The notes below the pieces were generated by a model. The model saw only the letters and a program-made list of their open reading frames with translations, had not been told where the DNA came from and did not search any database. Position numbers and translations under genes: made by a program. Shown here one piece after another: positions 26,815 to 34,599 of a stretch of 34,599 nucleotides of DNA (position 1 is the stretch's first letter; each line of letters begins with the position of its first letter). Source of the DNA: Rahnella perminowiae (GTDB lineage: Bacteria > Pseudomonadota > Gammaproteobacteria > Enterobacterales > Enterobacteriaceae); assembly GCF_019049755.1 (NCBI RefSeq), contig NZ_JAFMOS010000623.1, positions 1 to 34,599 on the forward strand. Reading direction: 5' to 3'.

Positions 26815-27792
26815 ATGAGCGAAACAGCAAGCTGGCAACCCAGTGCTTCTGTCGCCAATTTGTTGAAGCGTGCGGCAATCCTCGCTGAGATCCGACGTTT
26901 CTTTGCCGATCGCGGCGTACTGGAAGTTGAAACGCCAGCGATGAGTCAGGCCACGGTGACCGACATTCATCTGGTACCGTTTGAGACGCGTTTTGTCGGG
27001 CCGGGTGCGGCTGACGGCATGACGCTGTATCTGATGACCAGCCCGGAATATCACATGAAACGTTTGCTGGCAGCGGGCAGCGGGCCGATTTACCAGATGG
27101 GCCGCAGTTTCCGTAATGAAGAAGCCGGACGTCATCACAACCCGGAGTTCACCATGCTGGAATGGTACCGTCCGCGTTATGACATGTACCGCCTGATGAA
27201 TGAAGTGGATGATCTGCTCCAGCAGGTACTCGATTGCGACAGTGCTGAAACCTTGTCTTATCAGCAGGCATTTACCCGCCATTTAAGTATTGATCCCCTC
27301 TCTGCCGATAAAACTGAGCTGCGCGAAGCGGCGGCAAAACTGGATTTATCCAATATTGCCGACACCGAAGAAGACCGCGACACCCTGTTACAGTTGTTAT
27401 TTACGATGGGCGTGGAGCCGCATATTGGCCGCGATAAGCCGACATTCGTCTATCACTTCCCGGCGACGCAGGCATCTCTGGCAGAAATCAGCACGGAAGA
27501 TCACCGCGTGGCCGAGCGTTTTGAGGTGTATTACAAAGGCATTGAGCTGGCAAATGGTTTCCGTGAACTGACAGACAGTCGTGAACAACGTCAGCGTTTC
27601 GAGCAGGACAACCGTAAACGCGCGGCACGCGGCCTGCCGCAGCATCCCATTGATAACAATCTGCTGGATGCGTTAGCGCACGGCATGCCGGAGTGTTCTG
27701 GTGTGGCGCTGGGCGTTGACCGTCTGATTATGATTGCACTGGGTGCCGCCAGCCTGAGCGATGTGCTGGCCTTCCCGGTGACGCGCGCCTGA
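26815..27792 (+). CDS. epmA: EF-P lysyl-lysine ligase EpmA
   Basis: A 325-aa paralogue of class II lysyl-tRNA synthetase lacking the anticodon-binding domain; it ligates (R)-beta-lysine to K34 of EF-P. Class II motifs are seen: motif 1 near [11 protein letters not shown] (here [11 protein letters not shown]), motif 2 [22 protein letters not shown], and motif 3 [15 protein letters not shown]. Length matches E. coli EpmA. Divergent from frdA across 283 bp, as in E. coli. CGGAG precedes the ATG. Confidence 0.97.
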   Translation: MSETASWQPSASVANLLKRAAILAEIRRFFADRGVLEVETPAMSQATVTDIHLVPFETRFVGPGAADGMTLYLMTSPEYHMKRLLAAGSGPIYQMGRSFRNEEAGRHHNPEFTMLEWYRPRYDMYRLMNEVDDLLQQVLDCDSAETLSYQQAFTRHLSIDPLSADKTELREAAAKLDLSNIADTEEDRDTLLQLLFTMGVEPHIGRDKPTFVYHFPATQASLAEISTEDHRVAERFEVYYKGIELANGFRELTDSREQRQRFEQDNRKRAARGLPQHPIDNNLLDALAHGMPECSGVALGVDRLIMIALGAASLSDVLAFPVTRA

Positions 27793-27847
27793 TCCTGATT
27801 CTGCTGTTCAGCCCTGACCTCAGGGTCAGGACTTTGTCAGCAATCTG

Positions 27848-27875
27848 AAAGGGCAGAAGGATCTGCCCTTTTTGC
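27848..27875 (+). terminator. epmA terminator
   Basis: AAAGGGCAG (27848-27856) and CTGCCCTTT (27863-27871) pair perfectly around a 6-nt loop, then TTGCTTTTC. It lies between the convergent epmA and mscM. Confidence 0.88.
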
Positions 27876-27889
27876 TTTTCTTTTGGCTT

Positions 27890-30800
27890 TTATAAGTCGC
27901 CCGGTGAGCGCGAACTGTTTCCGCTGCGACCACTGCCGCTGCTGCTGGTAAAGGTCGCGTTATTGCCATTTTGCGCGCGGTGCAGTGTTTCCATACGCAC
28001 CTGGAATGGCGGGAACGGCAGCGTAATGCCATGCTCGCGGAATCCGGACAGGATCAGCTGATGGATTTCATGGCGCAGCGGCATACGGTGTGCCATTTCA
28101 GCGGCATGCATACGTAGCTCGAAAATCTGAATCCCCTGCTGGAGATCCACCAGATAGGCTTCCGGCGCAGGCATGTCCAGCACCAGCGAACAGCGGTGCG
28201 CGGCACCGAGCAGAATTTCGGTCACTTCTTCACTGTTGGCTTCCGACGGCGCAGGCACAGTCAGCACCACACGGGTAACGGAATCTGACAACGACCAGTT
28301 GATGAACTGTTCGGTGATAAAGGCCTTGTTGGGCACAATAATCTCCTTACGGTCCCAGTCGGCGATCGTTGTGGCGCGGGTATTGATCCTGGTGATGCTG
28401 CCGGTCAGGTTGCGGATCGTCACGGTATCGCCGATACGGATCGGTTTTTCAAACAGGATAATCAGGCCGGAAATAAAGTTAGCGAAAATTTCCTGCAAAC
28501 CGAAGCCGAGACCGACACCAAGTGCTGCCACCAGCCATTGTAGTTTTGCCCATTCGATCCCGATCAGCGAGAAACCTGTCAGGCCGCCAATCAGCAGCAA
28601 CACATATTTGGTCACGGTCAGCACGGCATAACCGGTGCCCGGCGTCAGATCCAGATGTTGCAACAGCGCCAGTTCCAGTAGCGCGGGCAGATTACGCACC
28701 AGTTGCGTCGTGATAATCAGCACCAGAATGGCGATCAACACCGATCCCAGTGTGATCGGCTGCATGCTCTCTACGCCCTGAACCGTAGACGCAACCTGCC
28801 AGAGATGAATATTTTCCAGGAACGAGAAGGCCGAGTGGATCTCAGACCACAGGAAGATCACCGAGATCAGGGCGATCAATGTCAGCAGGGAACGTACCAG
28901 TCGCAGTGATTGCGCGGAGATAGCATCCAGATCCACCACGGGTTCTTCGATCTCAACCGTCCCTTCATTACTGGTACTGACCTGATGGGCATCGTCCTCA
29001 CCGCGGGCACGCTGATTCAGCATTTCTGCCCGGCGCTGCTTGGCGCGTTCGAACGCAATACGACGGCGCTGGATCAGCATCCAGCGCCGGATAATGTGGT
29101 AAATCACCAGTAATACGAACCAGATGGCTACCGAGGTTTCCAGGCGTGCCAGCAGCGCCTGTGAGGTCGCGAGGTAGCCCATCAGCGAAGCCAGTGCGGC
29201 CACAACGGGCGCGCCCAGCAGCATCCACCATAAGGCTTTGTTGATGACGTTTTCGCTGTTGCCTTTTTTATCGTGATACAGCGGAATTCCCGCGCGTTTC
29301 AGGCTGTGGGTGACCAGCGCGACCACCAGACACAAAATAACAAAGCACAGCCGCCCCAGCGTATTTGAGAACTCCCGATCGTTAAGATTATCGAAGGTAA
29401 TCAGCGCCATAATTAACGGCACCAGCACCCAGATCGACAGCGCATAGTAGCGAAGGGCACGTGATACCGCACGTTGCGGCCAGCCGAAGTGGGCGACAAA
29501 TAACCCTTGCGGATGCGCCAGCGCGGCACTGACCATAAATGCCCACAGGATTGGCAGGGTTGCGGTGACACCATCGCCGATCGCAACTGCAATCGGGTAC
29601 GGCCACGCGCTTTGCAGCCCGAAGCCCAGCGCTGCCCACAGCACCGGCAACGGCATGGCGACCAGAATCGACCAGAACACGGTGCGCAGGGTCAGCGAGA
29701 AATGATCCTGTGTGACCTTACCCACTTTACTGCTGGCACGTGCCAGGAACGCGTAATAATGTTTGCGCGAACTGATGCTGATAATCACCAGAATCAGTGC
29801 TCCAAATAATGGCAGCAGCGTTTCTTTGCTGGTGACCATCATCATCGACGCACCGCCGAGCTGACTGAGTGAATCCAGTGAAAGCAGACGTTTCAGATCA
29901 TGCGCGACCTGCACCGGGTAAGAAATGCCGATGGCGCTGACGTCTGCCACCCAGAACAGATAACGGTGGGCGGCATCATGAACATCATTCAGCGCTTCCA
30001 CCAGCTGGCTGTTCGCCACTTTCAGCTTGGTGAGTTCAAGAATTTGGGTATCGCAACCTGAAAGCAGGGAATTGAGCAAATCACGCTGCGTCCGCAACTG
30101 TGCATCCAGAATTTTTTGCTGAGCCGCAGTTAGCGGTTTTCCGTCATCCTGCCTTGCCTGGCGATAAATAGCCTGCTTATCCAGTAAATCTTCATAGTGC
30201 AGGCGCTGCACGCGCAACTGGCCCATATCGCGGTCAAGCTGTTGCGGTTTCGGCATATCCGGCAGACGCGCAACCTGCGCCCGCAGTGTTTCGCCAAGTA
30301 AATTAGACGCGCCAAGCCACTGTGCCTGTTCGCGAATGGTATTAATCGCCTGACGTACCTGTTGAGTTTGTGCAGCGGCCTGACGCTGCTGAGAGGAGAT
30401 CAGGTCCATCCGCTGCGCCTGCTGATTCAGTGCCAGCGACAACTCACGGTTGGCCTGCAACTGCTGACTGATAGAGTGCGGCAATTCACCACTCTGTTCG
30501 GCCAGCAGCTCGGTTTTTTCCAGCGCCTGTTCAGCTTCCCGCTGGCGTTGGTTATTCAGTGTATTGCGTAAGGCCTGTAATTGCTGATCAAGAAAGTCGG
30601 CGCGTTTTTTGTAGAGATCTGTGCGCATTCGCGACAGTTCCTGCCGGTTATTGGCAGAAAGCTGAGCCAGTTCCAGTTCATCAACCTTGGCTTTACGCGC
30701 TGCAGATTCGGCCTGAAGTGCGCTGAGCTGGGCCTGTGCCAGCGGCGAGGAGATTGCCGTCGCGGTCGCCGCCTGTATGCGCTGATCGATGTCGCTCAGC

Positions 30801-31258
30801 GCGTTGCGGGCTTCGGATTGCTGTTGCGGGATCAGACTCAGTGAGTCGCTGATGTCGCGGGAGCGGTCCTGCTCCTGACGCAACTGGCGGGTTTCTTCCA
30901 GCTGCTGACTGCTGACTTGCAGAATTTGTTGCTCGAGCTGAGCCGTGGAGATGCTGTCATCCAGCGCGGGCGGCTTGTCAGGCTGATTTTGCAATTCCTG
31001 GCGCAGGGCCTGCGTCAGTTTTGGAAAGTCATCAATGACCTTTTGATATTCCGCCGAGCGCCCGGCTGAAACGCTGGCTTCATTCAGCCAGTTGAGTGCG
31101 CTTTGCAGCGCCTCAACCACCTGCGTCTGATTGGCCATTTCTTTATTGGCTTCCGCCTGTTTCAACTCTTGTTTGAGCTGATCTTCAGTCGGTGCTGCAC
31201 CCGCCATCAATGGCAGGGACAGCAATAAACTCATCAGCAAGGCGGGGAACAGGCGCAC
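27890..31258 (-). CDS. mscM: Miniconductance mechanosensitive channel MscM (YjeP)
   Basis: An 1122-aa MscS-family channel protecting against osmotic downshock. The order is: signal peptide (about 1-21); a long periplasmic, glutamine-rich coiled-coil region (to about 480); multiple transmembrane helices; and the MscS core at about 905-1080. The core has the pore helix (LGVGLGFGLQEIFANFISGLI), the FEKPIRIGDTV motif and the beta domain IVPNKAFITEQFINWSLSD. The last 20 residues are a Ser/Gly-rich tail. The E. coli protein is 1107 aa. It follows psd by 46 bp on the same strand, as in E. coli, where the two are co-transcribed. Confidence 0.95.
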   Translation of the reverse strand: MRLFPALLMSLLLSLPLMAGAAPTEDQLKQELKQAEANKEMANQTQVVEALQSALNWLNEASVSAGRSAEYQKVIDDFPKLTQALRQELQNQPDKPPALDDSISTAQLEQQILQVSSQQLEETRQLRQEQDRSRDISDSLSLIPQQQSEARNALSDIDQRIQAATATAISSPLAQAQLSALQAESAARKAKVDELELAQLSANNRQELSRMRTDLYKKRADFLDQQLQALRNTLNNQRQREAEQALEKTELLAEQSGELPHSISQQLQANRELSLALNQQAQRMDLISSQQRQAAAQTQQVRQAINTIREQAQWLGASNLLGETLRAQVARLPDMPKPQQLDRDMGQLRVQRLHYEDLLDKQAIYRQARQDDGKPLTAAQQKILDAQLRTQRDLLNSLLSGCDTQILELTKLKVANSQLVEALNDVHDAAHRYLFWVADVSAIGISYPVQVAHDLKRLLSLDSLSQLGGASMMMVTSKETLLPLFGALILVIISISSRKHYYAFLARASSKVGKVTQDHFSLTLRTVFWSILVAMPLPVLWAALGFGLQSAWPYPIAVAIGDGVTATLPILWAFMVSAALAHPQGLFVAHFGWPQRAVSRALRYYALSIWVLVPLIMALITFDNLNDREFSNTLGRLCFVILCLVVALVTHSLKRAGIPLYHDKKGNSENVINKALWWMLLGAPVVAALASLMGYLATSQALLARLETSVAIWFVLLVIYHIIRRWMLIQRRRIAFERAKQRRAEMLNQRARGEDDAHQVSTSNEGTVEIEEPVVDLDAISAQSLRLVRSLLTLIALISVIFLWSEIHSAFSFLENIHLWQVASTVQGVESMQPITLGSVLIAILVLIITTQLVRNLPALLELALLQHLDLTPGTGYAVLTVTKYVLLLIGGLTGFSLIGIEWAKLQWLVAALGVGLGFGLQEIFANFISGLIILFEKPIRIGDTVTIRNLTGSITRINTRATTIADWDRKEIIVPNKAFITEQFINWSLSDSVTRVVLTVPAPSEANSEEVTEILLGAAHRCSLVLDMPAPEAYLVDLQQGIQIFELRMHAAEMAHRMPLRHEIHQLILSGFREHGITLPFPPFQVRMETLHRAQNGNNATFTSSSGSGRSGNSSRSPGDL

Positions 31259-31304
31259 TCGGTCATATCCTTTTTTCAGTTCTGTATGTCAGTTCAGCGC
31301 GAAC

Positions 31305-32273
31305 TTAATAATCTTTCGGAGCCTGCGGTTCAGCGGTTGCGACACCTGCTGGCGCTTCTGTAGTGACAGAGGCTTCTGCTACCACAGGTTCCGCTGCTGC
31401 TGCCGGAGCACGCAGAGCTTCGGCGAACGGTTCGCCCATGCGGGTCACCGTGCCATTACTCAGATTCGGCATGAAGCGAACCTGATTAGCGGCAAACAGG
31501 TTGATCACCGTGGAACCCAGTTTGAAACGGCCCATTTCCTGACCTTTTTCCAGCGCGATGGCACCTTCTTCACCGGCTGCCGGATAAGTCCAACGCTTGA
31601 TAATGCCTTCGCGCGGCGGCGTGACGCAGCCTGCCCAGACGGTTTCAATGCTGCCGACAATCGTTGCGCCAACCAGAATCTGTACCATCGGCCCGAATTC
31701 AGTATCAAAGACGCAGATGACGCGTTCGTTACGGGCGAAAAGATTGGGTACATTCGCGGCGGTCAGCGGATTGACTGAAAATAAATCTCCCGGGACATAA
31801 ATCATTTCACGCAGCACGCCGTCGCACGGCATATGCACCCGGTGATAATCACGTGGTGCCAGATAAACAGTGGCAAACTGTCCGTCTTTGAATTGCTCTG
31901 CCAGCAAATAGTTACCTGCCAGCAATGCTTCTAAACTGTAGAAATGACCTTTAGCCTGGAACAGTTTGCCCCCGGTAATTGCCCCTAACTGGCTGACTGC
32001 ACCGTCGGCTGGCAGGCAAAGCATATCCAGACCACTGACCACCGGACGTGCGCCCTCGCGCAGCGGACGCACGAAGAATTCGTTAAACGTGGCATATGAT
32101 TTGAGATCCGGATTTTGTGCTTCTTTCATGTCGACGTTATAAAAACGGGCAAATGCTCTGATCACCCAATGTGTCAGCGTGGCAGCACGCTTATCTGCGC
32201 CCCAGCCAGCCAGACGGGTCAGTCCTTGTTTAGGAAGTAAATATTGAAGTTTGATTTTGATACTGTCCAGCAC
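31305..32273 (-). CDS. psd: Phosphatidylserine decarboxylase proenzyme Psd
   Basis: A 322-aa proenzyme that makes phosphatidylethanolamine. The LGST motif in [13 protein letters not shown] is the self-cleavage site: S254 becomes the pyruvoyl group of the small alpha chain. [13 protein letters not shown] and [13 protein letters not shown] are the other signature blocks. I chose a GTG start at 32273 (GAGG 8 nt upstream), which gives the exact E. coli length; an in-frame ATG at 32318 lacks a ribosome site. The alpha chain ends in a long Ala/Pro/Glu-rich tail that is not conserved with E. coli. Confidence 0.96.
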   Translation of the reverse strand: MLDSIKIKLQYLLPKQGLTRLAGWGADKRAATLTHWVIRAFARFYNVDMKEAQNPDLKSYATFNEFFVRPLREGARPVVSGLDMLCLPADGAVSQLGAITGGKLFQAKGHFYSLEALLAGNYLLAEQFKDGQFATVYLAPRDYHRVHMPCDGVLREMIYVPGDLFSVNPLTAANVPNLFARNERVICVFDTEFGPMVQILVGATIVGSIETVWAGCVTPPREGIIKRWTYPAAGEEGAIALEKGQEMGRFKLGSTVINLFAANQVRFMPNLSNGTVTRMGEPFAEALRAPAAAAEPVVAEASVTTEAPAGVATAEPQAPKDY

Positions 32274-32320
32274 GGGGAAAACCTCTTGAATGATATGAAT
32301 GACCGGCGTACCGGCCATTT

Positions 32321-32354
32321 TGCAGGCGCCCCCGAATGGTATTCAGGGGCATGC
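32321..32354 (-). repeat. Hairpin in the psd leader
   Basis: GCCCC-C-GAAT (32328-32337) pairs with ATTC-A-GGGGC (32341-32350), one mismatch, with further TGCA/TGCA pairing outside. It is downstream of the predicted psd promoter and 48-80 nt before the GTG, so it would form in the mRNA leader. No T-run follows. Confidence 0.45.
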
Positions 32355-32372
32355 AGTGTTGTATGGCGGAGG

Positions 32373-32401
32373 ATTGTAACGGGGTGAAATCAACGGTTCA
32401 A
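32373..32401 (-). promoter_or_regulatory. Candidate sigma-70 promoter for psd-mscM
   Basis: On the - strand TTGAAC (32401-32396) and TACAAT (32378-32373) are exactly 17 bp apart, about 100 bp before the psd GTG. Both hexamers match the consensus at four or five positions. Confidence 0.65.
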
Positions 32402-32454
32402 CTTCCGTTAACGTTACCCGATTGCCATTAACATATTAATTCAACCACTTAGTA

Positions 32455-33492
32455 TTAAAGTGCGTCGAAGTTTTTACGTGTTTTTACGTCTTCCATGCTT
32501 TCCAGAATACGGTGGTAATTGTCGAAACGTTCTTCGGCTATTTCACCACGGTCTACGGCATCACGGATTGCACAGCCCGGATCACTGCCATGCTTGCAGT
32601 CGCGGAATTTACAGTAGCCGAGGAAAGGGCGGAATTCGACAAAGCCCTGGGTGATCTGTTCTGGCGCAAGGTGCCATAAACCGAATTCACGCACGCCCGG
32701 GGAGTCAATAACGTCACCGCCATGCTGGAAGTGATACAAACGCGCCGCTGTCGTGGTGTGCTGACCCAGGCCTGAGTTATCGGACACTTCATTCACCAGA
32801 ATTTGTTTTTCATCCGGTGGCAACAGGGCGTTCAGCAGACTGGATTTACCCACGCCGGACTGACCGGCGAAAATACTGATGCGGTCAGTCAGCGCCTTTT
32901 CAAACGCAGGCATACCTTCACCGGTCTGGCTCGACACTTCGAGGACGCGGTAATTTATTTTGCGGTAGATATCCATCATGCCCTGAACGAATTGACGGCC
33001 TTCGTCGTCGAGCAGATCGATTTTATTGAGCACAATCAGCGGTTCAACTTCAACCGTTTCGCACGCCACCAAGTAACGATCAATAATATTAAGCGACAGT
33101 TCCGGCAGGATGGCGGAGACAATCACGCTCTGGTCAATGTTTGCGGCAATGGGTTTGACGCCATCATAGAAATCAGGGCGTGTGAGAACGGAAGTTCGTT
33201 CATGGACCGCCTCGACGATACCTTTCACACTGGTATTTTCGCCGGCGCGCCATACCACGCGGTCGCCGGTCACCAGAGAACGGATGGTTCGGCGGATATT
33301 GCAACGGTGCTGGCTGCCGTCGGCCGCTTCAACGTCCGCATGCATCCCGAAACGGCTGATGACGACGCCGTCCTGCGGTTCGCCATGCAGAGAATCGTCC
33401 AGCTCTTTGCGTTTGTCCGTCTGTGTCAGACGACGCTGATGGTTAGTCTGAACGCGACGTTGTTGCCCTTTAGACAGTTTTGATTTAGTCAC
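32455..33492 (-). CDS. rsgA: Small ribosomal subunit biogenesis GTPase RsgA
   Basis: A 345-aa circularly permuted GTPase that helps mature the 30S subunit. An N-terminal OB domain is followed by the motif order G4 (NKID, 156-159), G1 (GQSGVGKSS, 210-218), G3 (DSPG, 263-266), which proves the permutation. A C-terminal zinc site has C294, C299, H301 and C307. The start is a GTG at 33492 with GAGG just upstream, giving the conserved [11 protein letters not shown]-terminus. Divergent from orn. Confidence 0.97.
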   Translation of the reverse strand: MTKSKLSKGQQRRVQTNHQRRLTQTDKRKELDDSLHGEPQDGVVISRFGMHADVEAADGSQHRCNIRRTIRSLVTGDRVVWRAGENTSVKGIVEAVHERTSVLTRPDFYDGVKPIAANIDQSVIVSAILPELSLNIIDRYLVACETVEVEPLIVLNKIDLLDDEGRQFVQGMMDIYRKINYRVLEVSSQTGEGMPAFEKALTDRISIFAGQSGVGKSSLLNALLPPDEKQILVNEVSDNSGLGQHTTTAARLYHFQHGGDVIDSPGVREFGLWHLAPEQITQGFVEFRPFLGYCKFRDCKHGSDPGCAIRDAVDRGEIAEERFDNYHRILESMEDVKTRKNFDAL

Positions 33493-33573
33493 TGCGCCTC
33501 ACTTGACTGGCTTTAATCGCTCGGTGCGACCAAAACGACTATGATACCAGCTATTTTATATTAATTGCCCGAA

Positions 33574-33591
33574 TGACGGAGAACTCCGTCA
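33574..33591. repeat. Perfect palindrome in the orn leader
   Basis: TGACGGAG-AA-CTCCGTCA is an 18-bp perfect palindrome 27 nt before the orn start. In RNA it gives an 8-bp stem with little or no loop; in DNA it could be an operator. AT-rich TATTTTATATTAATT just upstream may hold -10 elements for orn. Confidence 0.55.
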
Positions 33592-33618
33592 ACTCTCTAC
33601 TTTGTAACAGGACACATC

Positions 33619-34164
33619 ATGGCCGCTAATGACTCGAATTTAATTTGGATTGACCTGGAAATGACCGGTCTGGATCCTGAACGTGACCGTATTATTGAGA
33701 TTGCGACGCTGGTGACCGACGCGCATCTGAACATTCTGGCCGAAGGCCCGGTCATGGCAGTCCATCAGTCTGACGCGCAGCTGGCGCTGATGGATGACTG
33801 GAATGTGCGCACCCACACCGGCAGCGGTCTGGTTGATCGCGTCAAAGCCAGTCCGTTTGATGACAATGCCGCACAGCAAAAAACTATCGACTTCCTGCGA
33901 GAGTGGGTTCCTGCGGGCAAATCGCCGATTTGCGGCAACAGCGTCGGCCAGGACAGACGTTTTCTGTTTAAATATATGCCGGAGCTGGAAGCCTATTTCC
34001 ATTACCGTTATCTGGACGTCAGCACGCTGAAGGAACTGGCGCGTCGCTGGAAACCGGAAGTGCTGGGTGGTTTTAAGAAGCAAAATACTCATCAGGCGCT
34101 GGATGATATCCGTGAATCTGTGGCTGAACTGGCGTACTACCGCGAACATTTTATTAATCTTTAA
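33619..34164 (+). CDS. orn: Oligoribonuclease Orn
   Basis: A 181-aa DEDDh 3'-5' exonuclease that degrades the shortest RNAs (2-5 nt), including pGpG. Exo I is [11 protein letters not shown] (D12, E14), Exo II is in [11 protein letters not shown], and Exo III with the general-base histidine is in [11 protein letters not shown]. Length is as in E. coli. Divergent from rsgA, the arrangement found in other enterobacteria. Confidence 0.97.
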   Translation: MAANDSNLIWIDLEMTGLDPERDRIIEIATLVTDAHLNILAEGPVMAVHQSDAQLALMDDWNVRTHTGSGLVDRVKASPFDDNAAQQKTIDFLREWVPAGKSPICGNSVGQDRRFLFKYMPELEAYFHYRYLDVSTLKELARRWKPEVLGGFKKQNTHQALDDIRESVAELAYYREHFINL

Positions 34165-34165
34165 T

Positions 34166-34275
34166 CTCCGTCATCCTTCAGGCTGCAGATGCGTTGGCTG
34201 CACTCTCTCACCTGAATCACTGACCGATTTGTTGTGAGTTTGCCGCTTTCCTGCAACGTGAATGATTTAGGCGAT
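34166..34275. repeat. Diverged ERIC-type repeat
   Basis: The stretch starts CCGTCATCCTTCAGGCTGCA, then GATGCGTTGGCTGCA, CTCACCTGAATCACTGACC and, after a degraded centre lacking the CTTAC/GTAAG pair, GAGTTTGCCGCTTTCCTGCA with ACGTGAATGATTTAGGC. This follows the ERIC consensus and the copy at 20241-20360. It is about 110 bp, so slightly shortened. Confidence 0.75.
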
Positions 34276-34330
34276 TTATTTTAAAAAACGTTAAAAATAC
34301 ATACGGAGCACAAAATCATCGCGTTTCGCT

Positions 34331-34387
34331 GATTAAATCGTCGCTTTGATGGTTTAATCGGCACTTGAACGAAAAAAACGTTTTTTT
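34331..34387. promoter_or_regulatory. AT-rich inverted repeats upstream of the tRNA-Gly promoter
   Basis: GATTAAA (34331-34337) and TTTAATC (34353-34359) form an inverted repeat. Just downstream is a symmetric A7-CG-T7 tract ending about 13 bp before the -35. Such AT-rich tracts before stable-RNA promoters often serve as UP elements or Fis sites; that role is inferred. Confidence 0.4.
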
Positions 34388-34399
34388 GCTTTCAGGGGC

Positions 34400-34427
34400 T
34401 TGCGGCAAAAAGGATTTCTCGTATAAT
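34400..34427 (+). promoter_or_regulatory. tRNA-Gly promoter
   Basis: TTGCGG (34400-34405), 16-bp spacer, consensus -10 TATAAT (34422-34427), followed by the GC-rich discriminator GCGCACCCCG. The tRNA begins 41 nt after the -10. Confidence 0.88.
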
Positions 34428-34468
34428 GCGCACCCCGTACCGATGAAGAATTTCGTTGAGTGCGCAGA

Positions 34469-34544
<76 letters not shown>

Positions 34545-34599
34545 AATTTTTAAGCTTTTGAGATTTAAAGATTTAAGACGTAAATAATGCAGTTCCAAG

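Noticed and set aside
32274..32318. ATG start for psd 15 codons upstream
   Set aside because: No ribosome site precedes it, and the GTG at 32273 gives the conserved length and N-terminus.

Overview
The window looks like a chromosomal segment of an enterobacterium (Enterobacterales). The right two thirds keeps the gene content and order of the E. coli 94-min region: tRNA-Phe, yjdC, dsbD, dcuA, aspA, fxsA, groES, groEL, yjeI, epmB, efp, ecnA, ecnB, blc, frdDCBA, epmA, mscM, psd, rsgA, orn, tRNA-Gly. Protein divergence from E. coli and two ERIC-type intergenic repeats suggest Yersiniaceae (Rahnella or Serratia-like). The genus is an inference and not certain.

Positions 1-10862 are accessory. 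A chaperone-usher fimbrial operon (major pilin, usher, chaperone, two-domain adhesin) runs rightward and ends in a small XRE-type regulator gene. Converging on it is a leftward pair: a membrane-anchored winged-helix (ToxR/CadC/PsaE-type) regulator and a small single-pass membrane protein that overlaps it. Next is a leftward cluster of an enolase-superfamily dehydratase, an MFS organic-acid transporter and an S66 (MccF/LdcA-type) serine carboxypeptidase. This block sits against the 3' end of tRNA-Phe(GAA), a common integration site in enterobacteria, but no integrase or direct repeat is visible.

Positions 10863-34599 are core. They hold disulfide reduction (dsbD), anaerobic aspartate/fumarate metabolism (aspA, dcuA, frdABCD), the heat-shock chaperonin (groES-groEL behind a clear sigma-32 promoter), the EF-P lysylation pathway (efp, epmA, epmB; epmC is not here), envelope lipoproteins (yjeI, ecnA, ecnB, blc), a mechanosensitive channel (mscM), phosphatidylethanolamine synthesis (psd), ribosome maturation (rsgA) and oligoribonuclease (orn). 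Against the E. coli order, cutA is missing between dsbD and dcuA, and ampC and sugE are missing around blc/frdD.

Regulatory signals read directly include a perfect CRP palindrome between aspA and fxsA, a sigma-32 promoter for groE, a sigma-S-like -10 before ecnB, promoters with GC-rich discriminators before both tRNAs, an attenuator-type terminator inside the fimbrial operon, and several inverted repeats of unknown role. I see no CRISPR array, prophage, IS element or rRNA. I found no clearly undescribed multi-gene system; the best candidates are the fimbria with its two linked regulators and the dehydratase/transporter/S66-hydrolase cluster.
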